Shown piece after piece: positions 55,440 through 64,000 of a stretch of 64,000 nucleotides of DNA. Both the position numbers and the translations under genes were made by a program. The notes beneath the pieces were generated by a model, which saw nothing but the letters and a program-made list of their open reading frames with translations, was not told where the DNA came from and made no database searches. The first letter of the stretch is position 1. Each line of letters begins with the position of its first letter. Where the stretch lies: positions 167,729,453-167,793,452 of the forward strand of contig CM062290.1 of assembly GCA_031216915.1 (NCBI GenBank), written 5' to 3'. Source of the stretch: Pictodentalium vernedei. Its lineage: Eukaryota > Mollusca > Scaphopoda > Dentaliida > Dentaliidae.

Positions 55440-55934
55440 CACCCCTCAATTCACCCACCCTGGGGGCAGCCACGATCAAAATAGGAAGGTCTCATCTACT
55501 CATCAATCTAAGACAACCTGCCAAATTTCAAGAAATTTGCGTAAGATAACAATTTTTAAAATCAACCCACACTGCGGCTGCTGCAGCAGCCACTGTGTGC
55601 AGCCAACTGAGACCAAAATAGGACGTTCTCATCTGGACATCAACCCGAATATGCAGATGAAATTTCGTGATGATCAGATGAGAACTACGGCCTGTAGGCT
55701 GCGCCATACAAAATTCACGATGGCTGCTGCAGCAGCCAATGTAAGCAGCCAGTCATAACCAAAATATGACGATCTCATCTAGACACCAACGCGAACATGC
55801 ATCTCAAATTTGGTGATGATAGATAAGAACTATGGCCTATAGCCTGTGCCGAACAAATTGTGGACAGACAGACTCACAGACTTCCGCATGCCCCATGACA
55901 ATAGCATAGCTTGACTTTGTCAAGAAAAGCTAAA
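55440..55934 (+). mobile_element. Tandem-unit block related to 37400-39005
   Basis: GGCTGCTGCAGCAGCCA occurs in two units (about 55574 and 55722) with ACCAAAATAGGACGTTCTCA and GTGATGATxAGATxAGAACT phrases. The end ACAGACTTCCGCATGCCC and GCTTGACTTTGTCAAGAAAAGC is the same terminus type as at 24975 and 38975. It is probably inserted in, or fused to, the enclosing element. Confidence 0.55.
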
Positions 55935-56127
55935 AATTGAACTAATAAAAAACAACACAAAGTCTTTTCAAGATACTGTACTTTTAGATTGTCATTACCG
56001 CAAAGTAGTCATGTATAATTTAAACAAGGGATTCTGCCTTGTTATCAGTTTTTCAACATAAAATTGTTTACCCTACTTAGTAACCCAAAGTGTTCATATG
56101 TTAGATACCCATATTGGGTACTCAATA

Positions 56128-56300
56128 ATTTATCTATTTATTTATTGGAATTTAAGGTCACTTTCAGCATCTAAGGCTACATCTTACAGAGGCGTAATTA
56201 TAATATCAAGTTTGGTCAATCGTTTATGCCTATCACTGCCCACTTTACAGGGCTTTCAATGCAGGAATTGGTTACTACTGGGCCCAATTTTATCAATAAA
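56128..56300 (-). mobile_element. SINE-like family V fragment
   Basis: TTTATCTATTTATTTATTGG, TCAGCATCTAAGGCTACATC and CAATCGTTTATGCCTATCAC match the diverged family V subfamily. The copy stops at AAAGCAGAACTTGAAC and lacks its head. Confidence 0.6.
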
Positions 56301-58659
56301 GCAGAACTTGAACAAACTTCAATTTGCCACTTCTAAGAAAATCAAAAATCAAATATCAAAAGATTCTGACAGGAGTAACAGAAAAAAAAGATTTTTTAAG
56401 AATATTTCTCATACTGAACTAAGTTATACATGGGCTCCCATAGGGAGCCCAAAAATAAAAGCTTCTGAAGCAGTGTTTTGGGAGAAGAAGATTCTTCAAC
56501 GTTATTCCCATTAGCTACACTGTTAAAAAATGATGACTCGGCACTTTTAGTCCTAGAAAAGAACCTTATGATAAAATTTTTACCATCTTTTTCTTCCGGT
56601 CCTAAGGAAGCTTCACACCATATAAAAATTCTCAGTGCCATGTAGTTCTGGAGATATGGGCATTTAAAAAGAAAAAAATTTTTTAGCTCCTGCAGTTCCC
56701 GTGGGGGACAGGAAAACAATTTTCGGCATAAATTAGGTACTTATGACCCAATAAGCCCTCATATCAAATTTGGTTCAAATCGACTTTTTGGTTTGGAAAA
56801 TAAAAATTTTGGTATAATTTGGGCTCCCACAGTGAGCCCAAATATGAACCCAGGTACTTGGCTTTACCAAACTTCACTCTCAGCCCCTAAGAATGCTGTA
56901 CATCAAATATCAAAACATTTTGACTGGTGGATCTGAAAAAAAAAATTTTTTTAAAGAATATTCCTCATATTGAACTAAGTTATAATTTGGGCTCCCACAG
57001 GGAGACCAAATATGAGCCGAAGGACTTGACTTGAACAAACTTGAATCTCACCTCCCTAAGCATACTGTATACCAAATATCAAAAGATTCTGACCGGTGGA
57101 TGCGAAGAAGAAGATTTTAAAAGAATATACCTCGTATTGCACTAAGTTACAATTTGGGTTCCCAAAGGGAGTCCAAATATGAACTCAGGGACTTGGCTTG
57201 AACAAACATCAATCTCACCCCCCTAAGGATGATGCATAGCAAATATCAAAAGATTCTGATTTGTGGATCCGAAGAAGAAGATTTTTAAAATATATCCCTC
57301 ATATTGCACTAATTTGAACATTTGGGTTCCCATAGGGAACCCAAATATGGACCGAGGAATTTGATTTCTACAAATATGTGAATCAATGTTCCAAAGATGT
57401 TATATGTAAAATATGAAAGCTTTTAGAGCAGTGGTTTGGAAGAAAACAATTCTTTATTTTTTTCCCATTGCCTACTGTGTTAAAAAATACTGACTCAGCA
57501 CTTTTTCAGAGTCCCGAAAAAGTACCCTATGATAAAACCGATAGCAATTTTTTTTTACCAATCCTTTCTGTTGGTCCCAAGAAAGCTTCACACCAAATAA
57601 AAATTCTCACTGCCGTGCAGTTTTTGAGATATAGGCGTTTTAATTTTTTTCTATTTTTAGCTCCTGTGGTTCCCACGGGGCTACAGGAAAAAAAATTTCT
57701 GCATAAATTAGGTACTTATGACCCAATAAGCCCTCACATAAAATTTGGTTCAAATTGGCCTCTCGGTTTAAAAAATAGAAATTTGGGGTGGGGCCAAAAT
57801 TTTTGCTCCTCCCATAACATCGCCAAGTATAGACCTACAAACTTCTCTTGAACAAACTTGAGTCTACACCTCAAAAGGAAGCTGCATACCAAATATCAAG
57901 TCTCTGCTATTGCTGGTTCTTGAGAAGAAGATTTTTTAAGAATTGGAGCATTTTTGCCCCACCCCTCTGCTCAATATGAGCCGAAACCTAATTTGCCCAA
58001 AAATCAAAATGCCGCTATATAACCCCTACTCACATGAAATTTCATTAACATGCGGCCAGTGGTTTGGAAGAAAAAGACCCAAACACCACCTTCACGCCGG
58101 ACGCCGGACGACGGACGCCGGACGACGGACGACGGACGAAAAGTGATCAGAAAAGCTCACCCTGACTTTCAGTCAGGTGAGCTAATAAGGGAATAACTCC
58201 TGTAAGATTTGTCGGACGAAACCCTAGGTACAAGGGCATCCGTTCCCCCAAGCTGCCCTATCACCATACCAAAGAACATTAAAATCCGACAACTGATGTT
58301 CGAGTTATAATACAAAATGTTCGGACAGACGGACAGAAAAAGTAAATAAGGGACATAACTCCTGTAAGATTTGTCGGACGAAACCCTAGGTACAAGGGCA
58401 TCCGTTCCCCCAAGCTGCCCTATCACCATACCAACGAACATTAAAATCCGACAACTGATGTTCGAGTTATAATACAAAATGTTCGTACGGACGGACGGAC
58501 GGACGGACGGAGACCTCCACTATTTACCCCTTGAAAAAAATTTTTCGGGGGCATAATGACAACACCCAGAGACTGAAGTGCCTTGGGACTATCTCAGTCC
58601 AAAACAAAACCATCTATGATCAATTCTAATTATGCTGGAATTGGCTACTACTATTATGA

Positions 58660-60533
58660 CAAGAAGCCCCAGGGGGCCTGAGGGCGCTCACCTGACATGG
58701 TAGTCTAAATATCAAACCAGGGACTTGACTTGAATAAGCTGCATATGCCCCTCCTAAGAAAAGCATACCCCAACTAGATGAAGCTATTGTGCCCACACAA
58801 TGCACAGAATTCCCCTTCTATTTTCAGTTCCTGCACTTTTACGTCCCTAAACTGAGATAAACGCATAAAAAACAGATTTTTTATTATTTTTGTTCGGAAA
58901 TTTTTGAAGTCCCAAACAAAATATTTTCTGACTAATATTTTTTTTCTTCTTCTTAAAATTGACCAAAATGCATAAAAAAACAAAAAACTAATTTCAGGAT
59001 TTTGGCCCAAATTTTTTAAGTCCCACCCGGACCCCAAATTTTCAGGGTAAAAAATTTTTTTTTTTTTTGTCCTAAAATTGACCAAAATGCATAAAAACAA
59101 AAAAAACTGATTTCTGGATTTTGATCCAAATTTTTTTTTTCTTCTGAAAATTGACCAAAAAGCATAAAAAAACCAAAAAAGGCATTTCCGGATTTTGGTC
59201 CCACCCGGACCCCAAATTTTCAGTGTTAAAAAAAAATAAATTTGTTTGTCTTAAAATTGAACAAAATGCATAAAAAACAAAAAAAACTAATTTCCAGATT
59301 TTGGTCCAAAATTTTCAAAGTCCCACCCGGACCCCAAATTTTCAGTGTAAAAAAAAAAAAAATTTTTGTCTTAAAATTGACCAAAACGCATAAAAAACAA
59401 AAAAACTAATTTCCGAACCCAAATTTTCAGTGTAAAAAGAAAAAAAAAAATTGTCTTAAAATTGACCGAAACGCATAAAAAACCAAAAAACTCATTTCCA
59501 GATTTTGGTCAAGAATTTCTGAGTCCGGACCAGGACCCCAAATTTTCAGCCTAAATATGAACCCAGGGACTTGGCTTGAACAAACTTGAATCTCACCCCC
59601 CCCCCCCCCCCCCCCCTATGGATGCTGAATACCAAATATCAAAAGATTCTTATTGGTAGATCTGAAGAAAAAGATTTTTAAAGAATATTCCTCATACTGC
59701 ACTAATTTAAACCTTTGGGCTCCCATAGAGAGCCCAAATATGGACCCAGGGAATTGATTTCAATAAGCATGTGAAACAATCTTCCAAAGATGTTATATGT
59801 GAAATTTGAAAGCTTTTGTAGCAGTGGTTTGGGAGAAAAGTAGTCTTAAATGGTTTTCCCATTACCCACAGTGTTAAAAAATGCTGACTCTCAGCACTTA
59901 TTCAAAGTCCCAAAAAAGTTCCCCATGATAAAACAGATAGTAATTTTTTTTTTACCATTCCATTCTGTTGGTCCTAAGGAAGCTTCACACCAAATAAGAA
60001 TTCTCAGTGCAGTGTAGTTTTGGAGATATGGGCATTTTAATTTTTTTCTATTTTTAGCTCCTGTAGTTCCCATGGGGCGACAGGAAAAAAATTTGGACAT
60101 AAATTAAGTACTTATGACCCAATAAGCCCTCATATCCAATTTGGTTCAAATTTGCCTCTCAGGTTGGAAAATAGAAATTTTGGGTGGTGCAAAATTCTTG
60201 CCCCGCCCATAACAACGGCAAATATAGCCCCACAAACTTCTCTTGAACAAATCTGAGTCTACACCTCAAAAGGAAGCTGCACAAGTCTCTGCTACTGCTG
60301 GTTCATGAGAAGATTTTTTAAGATTTAGGCAGACTTTTTGGGCATGGCCCTACCGAGGGGCAAGGCAACTTGATTTGAACAAAATCAAATTGCGATGCCA
60401 TAACAAACTATTATCTCAAATATCAATTAAATTGGTTCAGTGGTTTGGGAGGAGAAGATGCAAACACCATGTTCACGGACGACGGACGGTGAGTGATCAC
60501 TTTTGCTCTCCTGACTGAAAGTCAGGTGAGCTA
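58660..60533 (+). mobile_element. Helentron-like element H5
   Basis: The element runs from CAAGAAGCCCCAGGGGGCC plus CGCTCACCTGA to AGTCAGGTGAGCTA. A foreign-looking tandem block occupies 58840-59545. One core unit follows (59550-59760, with a 21-base poly(C) at 59596-59616). The conserved 3' region, GGACGACGGACGG and the GTGATCAC...GCTCTCC terminus complete it. The CTCACCTGA/TCAGGTGAG subterminal pair is intact. Confidence 0.75.
58840..59545. repeat. Local tandem repeat of about 70-120 bp units
   Basis: TAAAATTGACCAAAATGCAT-type phrases recur at about 58955, 59072, 59144, 59251, 59372 and 59456, alternating with CCCACCCGGACCCCAAATTT. Spacing is irregular (72-121 bp), partly through poly(A)/poly(T) length changes. 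It occurs only in H5 within this window, unlike the standard core unit. Confidence 0.75.
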
Positions 60534-61297
60534 AAAATCAAGGGATCAAATGCCAACATAAAGGCCAAACTTTACACTCCCACACCGAGTAACTCATATC
60601 AACAATAGCCAATAACAACCACGACAATTACCCACCCAACACTTTTGCCTTGCAGTTGCATTCACCAAAAATTAGGCCTGGCACTCACAAAAAACTCTAC
60701 TGTTACACTCGGCAAACCCCTCCCTTCCACTGCATTCACCAGCGCATTCGCCCATGCATTTGCAGGCCTTTAGATTACCACAATTTCACACAGTTTACAG
60801 GCGTGCCCAAATTATAGACGGTGTGAAGACATCAACAGACCTTTAGGCCACACAAAGTAGATCTTGTTTCTCAGGCCATTATTTGTGAAATTGCATGCGG
60901 GCGAGCGGTTTTTTATTTTATTTTTTATTTCAGTAATTTCTTCTTTGCCATCAAAAGTTCATGTTCTTGGTTCAAGTTTTAGGCCTCATAATCTGCAGAA
61001 TAGCATGGGTGGTGGTGTATTTCATCCCTTGAGTGCAAGAAGGCTTCGCAATGCTAAAGCATTGCAAAGCCTTCTTGCACTCAAGGGACAAATTCATCAA
61101 TTTTTTTAACTTGGGTAAAATATCAGACATAATTTTTTTTAAGTTTAAATTGGCAATAAGAAAAGAGCATGCGGCAGCCAAAAGGACCATGCGGGAGGGC
61201 CTGAGAAACAGATTTTTTATTTTTTTAGGCCTTAGATAACCCCAATTTCACACCGCTTACATGTGTGCCCATATCAGAGGTGAGAAGACATCAAGAA
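60534..61297. other. Unassigned, with strong hairpin at 61025-61088
   Basis: CAATTTCACAC with GTTTACAGGCGTGCCCA (about 60780) recurs at about 61245, 460 bp on. TGTTTCTCAGGCC (about 60864) faces GGCCTGAGAAACA (about 61197). At the centre, 30-base arms TCCCTTGAGTGCAAGAAGGC... with one mismatch fold around TAAA. Repeated CATTCACCA/CATTCGCC words mark 60650-60760. No gene is seen. Confidence 0.45.
61025..61088. repeat. 64 bp hairpin, 30 bp arms, 4-base loop
   Basis: The arms pair at 29 of 30 positions around TAAA. The stem could yield a short double-stranded RNA if transcribed. The arm word AAGGCTTCGCAA also occurs in the neighbouring tandem unit at 61365, tying the hairpin to a local repeat family. 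Confidence 0.85.
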
Positions 61298-61585
61298 AAA
61301 TATATAAATTTTCTTCTACATTTGAGAATAACTTCCATCATAATATGACCATAGAAACACAAAGAAAGGCTTCGCAATAAAACATAACAGGACAAGACTT
61401 TTTATTTCTGCTTTTAATGTGCCCAAATAAAGACAAAACAGTGTGCCCAAAATATATTAATTTAAAGGCCTGGATATCAAGAAAAATACATAAATTCTCT
61501 GTGCCTCTTCTACATTTGAGAATAACTTCGATCATAATATGACCATAGAAACACAAAGAAAAGCATAGCAATAGAACATAACAGT
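61298..61585. repeat. Direct tandem pair, about 190 bp apart
   Basis: TACATTTGAGAATAACTTCC with CATAATATGACCATAGAAAC appears at about 61318 and 61510, with high similarity through AAxACATAACAG. The minus frames spanning the units have no recognisable domain. Confidence 0.75.
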
Positions 61586-61599
61586 TCAAGACTGTTATT

Positions 61600-62929
61600 T
61601 CTGGTTGAAATGTGCCCAAATGAGGGGAAAATAAATGAATTTATAGGCCTGATTTGCCACATTCGGTAATGCAATCGCCATGTCATTCGCCACACCATTC
61701 ACCAATGCTAACACATATAAGTGCACAACCCAGCAAAACCCATGCCTGTGAAAAGGTTCTCCCTGAACGAAACCGGTTAAGCAAAATGAAGGCTTTTATG
61801 CGATAACACAAAAAGCGGGCCCTCTCGGACTTTGAAGTCGATTATTTTCTAGCGACAACTACATTATATTAAGCTATTCTACTTGAATCAATAGTTACTA
61901 AATTACTTCGTTTCTCTGTGTGAAAAATTGATTTCCAAAACAACAAATAAGCATTAATGGTATTCATGTAAGCTTCTCAAGAAGAAAAATCACATGGAAC
62001 AGAATAATTTTTCTCTCAAAATGCACGAATGCTGTAACACACAGAACACAACAGTCCTATTTCAACTTACAAATCTCCAATGATGAAATGAATGAACTGA
62101 GTTCAGTTTTCATTCGCATTCTCCTTTACCATTATGAACAACTCCCATTGTATCATATCCAAGAAGCAGAAATATTTACTGGCAGGTTTGTGAGTTATCA
62201 TTTGACAAGGAATAAAGGGTTTTTCTTTGTGGAAGTTTATGGAGAGATGACAGAACAACTGATATGTGGTTAACCAGTTTTATAGTCAAGTGTTGACTAG
62301 TTATGGAAATGTCAACTGTTTCAGCCTTATGAAATTGGTATGTGACACAGTGCAATACCAAGCTGCACAGGGATGTCAGTTTGGAGACCCTGACCAAAAA
62401 ACTGATGGGACTTATTTTCAGATAAGATTTTCTTAAATATGCTGTCACCATGAAACAATGGCTGCACTGGCCTAATTTGGATATGCAACTAAAACACTGT
62501 CATTCCAAACATACAGTTTTTTGGTAAACTTGCAAGTTACCTTCTAATAAAGTCTTTGCGAAACACAATTTTAAACTATTATTTTTTGTATGGTTTCATT
62601 TTCTTTTTCTGCTCATTATAGATATTTAACTCCCGAAATTCTCTTTCTTTTTAGTTTATATCTGATGGTTTCACAATTTTCAGACTCGAATTTACCGATC
62701 ACAGTAAATTCTGTTTCTCTACGTTATCTCTGCAGTTGTTTCTTTTTAAGTCTTGGCCAGCTTTATGGGAAACAGCTGCAAAGCCACCCGAATGGACCGC
62801 TGAAACTGGTAAAGTGCAAAATTATTTTTGGTCATCCAAATTTGTTCACGTTTTTGATTTGTCACAATTCATGGGAAAGTGCCTGTCAACCAAAGTTACC
62901 AAGTTACAGTTCAATCATTCCAAAACATG
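61600..62929. other. Unassigned stretch
   Basis: Several frames exist (62088-62273; 62590-62964, 124 codons), but none has a known motif, good initiation context or splice evidence that I can defend. ATTCGCCACACCATTCACCA at about 61690 echoes 60730. No repeat family is recognised. Confidence 0.4.
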
Positions 62930-63590
62930 TCATCCTACGAATTTATAATGAAATCCCTTCATAAATACTCGGTAGACATCACTAAAGGAATATGGGTCAC
63001 ATCCATGTCGGGTGGTCGCAGTTGACAGATTGCAAACAAAATAGGAGAGTCTCATCTGGATATCATACCGAGTTATCCTACCAAGTTACAATGAAATCCC
63101 ATCATAAATATGAGTCTGAAGACTATGCTAAAAGAATCTAGGTCATGTGCCCAAGCGGCGATAATGGTTTAAAGGATCGTGACCAAAATAGGACAGTCTC
63201 ATTTAGACATCATACTGAGTCATCCAACCAAGTTACAAAGAAATCGCTTCATAAATAAGAACTGTAGACTGGGCTAAACAAATCTAGGTCATGTGCCCAT
63301 GCTGCCATCACAGTTGACCGATCAGAAACAGAATAGGACGTTCTCATCTAGACATCATATAGTCATCCTACAAATTAACAATGAAATCCCTTCATAAATG
63401 CAACCTGTGAACTGTGCTAAAGGAATCTAGGTCATGTACCCCTGCGGAAGTCACGGTTGACCAAACCAGGACATTCTCATCTAAACATTATACAGTGTCA
63501 CCCTACCAAGTTACAATGAAATCCCTTCATAAATTTGGCCTGTAGACTGTGCTGAAGGTTTTTGGGTTTCGAACCGGTGCAGTTGTCATG
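62930..63590 (+). mobile_element. Tandem-unit block, about 4-5 units of about 140 bp, sibling of 23585-25012
   Basis: TCTCATCTxGAxATCAT anchors at about 63048, 63194, 63340 and 63472 are 146, 146 and 132 bp apart, with AAGTTACAATGAAATCCC and TCTAGGTCATGTGCCC in each unit. The terminal hairpin and GACGG tail are absent. The block runs directly into the next repeat. Confidence 0.65.
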
Positions 63591-63639
63591 GTAGGCAGAG
63601 CAGTTCACAAAATCCAGAAGTGCAAAACAATTTCCCTCC

Positions 63640-64000
63640 TCCTCAGATTGCTTGGGAGTGCAATTGCACCTGGAATTTTCAATGCATATACTTGTATGCT
63701 ATTTTGGTTGTATTCACTTCAAGATATTACTATTGTGACTGAAAAATTGTACTGCATTCAGCTTCATAGTGGAATAATTGGCACACACATCTTCTCATTA
63801 TTCAAAATGTTGCATTCAGTTCTTATATGACTGTCTTCTACACTCAAAATGTATCAAAATGCGACACAGAGTGGGTCATGAATTATTGTGAATCAATGCA
63901 ACATTGACAAATGATAATAGATTTTAAAAGCAGTCCCAAGCAGGTCTGACATTCCAGAAAACCGAGGGGTGCAAAAAATTGCCTTCCTCAATTTTTTCTA
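63640..64000. mobile_element. Inverted copy of the 28695-29215 element, cut by the window end
   Basis: GGAGTGCAATTGCACCTGGA, ATACTTGTATGCTATTTTGG and GACACAGAGTGGGTCATGAA match the complement of 28920-29170. GTCTGACATTCCAGAAAACC and the last bases TTGCCTTCCTCAATTTTTTC correspond to the end seen at 28760. This copy lacks the small hairpin insertion of the other. Confidence 0.65.

Larger units (their letters stand above)
55029..58184 (+). mobile_element. Helentron-like composite element with precise empty site
   Basis: CAAGAGGCCCCACGGGGCC and CGCTCACCTGA start it, and AGTCAGGTGAGCTA ends it. The flanks GGAAAAAGTAAA and ATAAGGGAATAACTCC rejoin to the uninterrupted AGTAAATAAGGGACATAACT present in the sibling unit at 58340-58361, with no target duplication. 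Inside are a CAGCAGCCA-type block with its own end (to about 55934), a family V SINE, about five divergent 166 bp core units (anchors 56868, 57033, 57199), the conserved 3' region and a GACGGACGACGG microsatellite (58097-58137). Confidence 0.7.
54364..58557 (+). mobile_element. Tandem-unit element, ATAATGCCCCCGAA ends, hosting a Helentron-like insertion
   Basis: ATAATGCCCCCGAA (54364-54377) and the complement of 58544-58557 (ATTATGCCCCCGAA) are subterminal inverted repeats. Core units with AAGATTTGTCGGACGAAACC lie at about 54906, 58204 and 58366 (162 bp apart), each ending in TACGGACGGACGG. The 3' end has CCCC...TTTTTCGGGGG, a hairpin. The array is split at 55028/58185 by another element. Degenerate CAGCTTCACTGCTGCTACAT repeats lie at 54415 and 54520. 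Confidence 0.6.

Noticed and set aside
62590-62964. 124-codon plus-strand frame
   Set aside because: The start is hydrophobic and Ser/Phe-rich as expected of T-rich DNA. No domain, splice signal or repeat-independent support is seen.

Overview
The window reads as nuclear DNA from an invertebrate with a large, repeat-rich genome. It is most likely a mollusc, probably a bivalve. That placement is an inference. It rests on many non-autonomous elements of the 'pearl'/Helentron type described from bivalves: short core repeats, a GACGG-type microsatellite and a hairpin 3' end ending GGTGAGCTAA. A 166-167 bp satellite built from the same core, tRNA- and 5S-headed SINEs, and TTAA-bounded piggyBac-like MITEs also fit. 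I see no bacterial, organellar or rRNA-array sequence.

Only two convincing coding regions are visible. One is an 85-codon terminal exon on the minus strand (9710-9967) with three C2H2 zinc fingers and a good 3' splice site. The other is an uninterrupted 802-codon hAT-superfamily transposase (20353-22761, minus) inside its own transposon. A short relic of a piggyBac transposase start lies at 12334-12441. Nearly all other open frames lie in repeats and are chance frames.

Layout. 1-9.7 kb: SINE-like copies, hAT-like and piggyBac-like MITEs, a 111 bp foldback, and several tandem-unit elements ending just beside the zinc-finger stop codon. 9.7-13.8 kb: zinc-finger exon and its upstream intron, a TIR element, and a piggyBac relic. 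13.8-23.6 kb: two Helentron-like elements back to back. The first carries an 18-unit, ~166 bp satellite array. The second is broken by a tRNA-headed SINE and by the 3.2 kb hAT transposon. 23.6-39 kb: further tandem-unit elements, hAT-like MITEs with nested TTAA MITEs, and a three-unit tandem of a tRNA-derived SINE. 40-49 kb: nested insertions, including a SINE split by a solo LTR that is itself split by a 5S-headed SINE. 49-64 kb: paralogous copies of arrays seen earlier, a Helentron-like element inserted in another element's core array with a readable empty site, and diverse unassigned sequence.

The clearest biological theme is modular, self-nesting mobile DNA. SINEs share a body but carry different Pol III heads (tRNA or 5S rRNA) and different tails. 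Several sequence-unrelated element families share one plan: subterminal inverted repeat, n core units, GACGG-like microsatellite, terminal hairpin. Core units expand from one copy to eighteen. All calls are by eye, without database searches.
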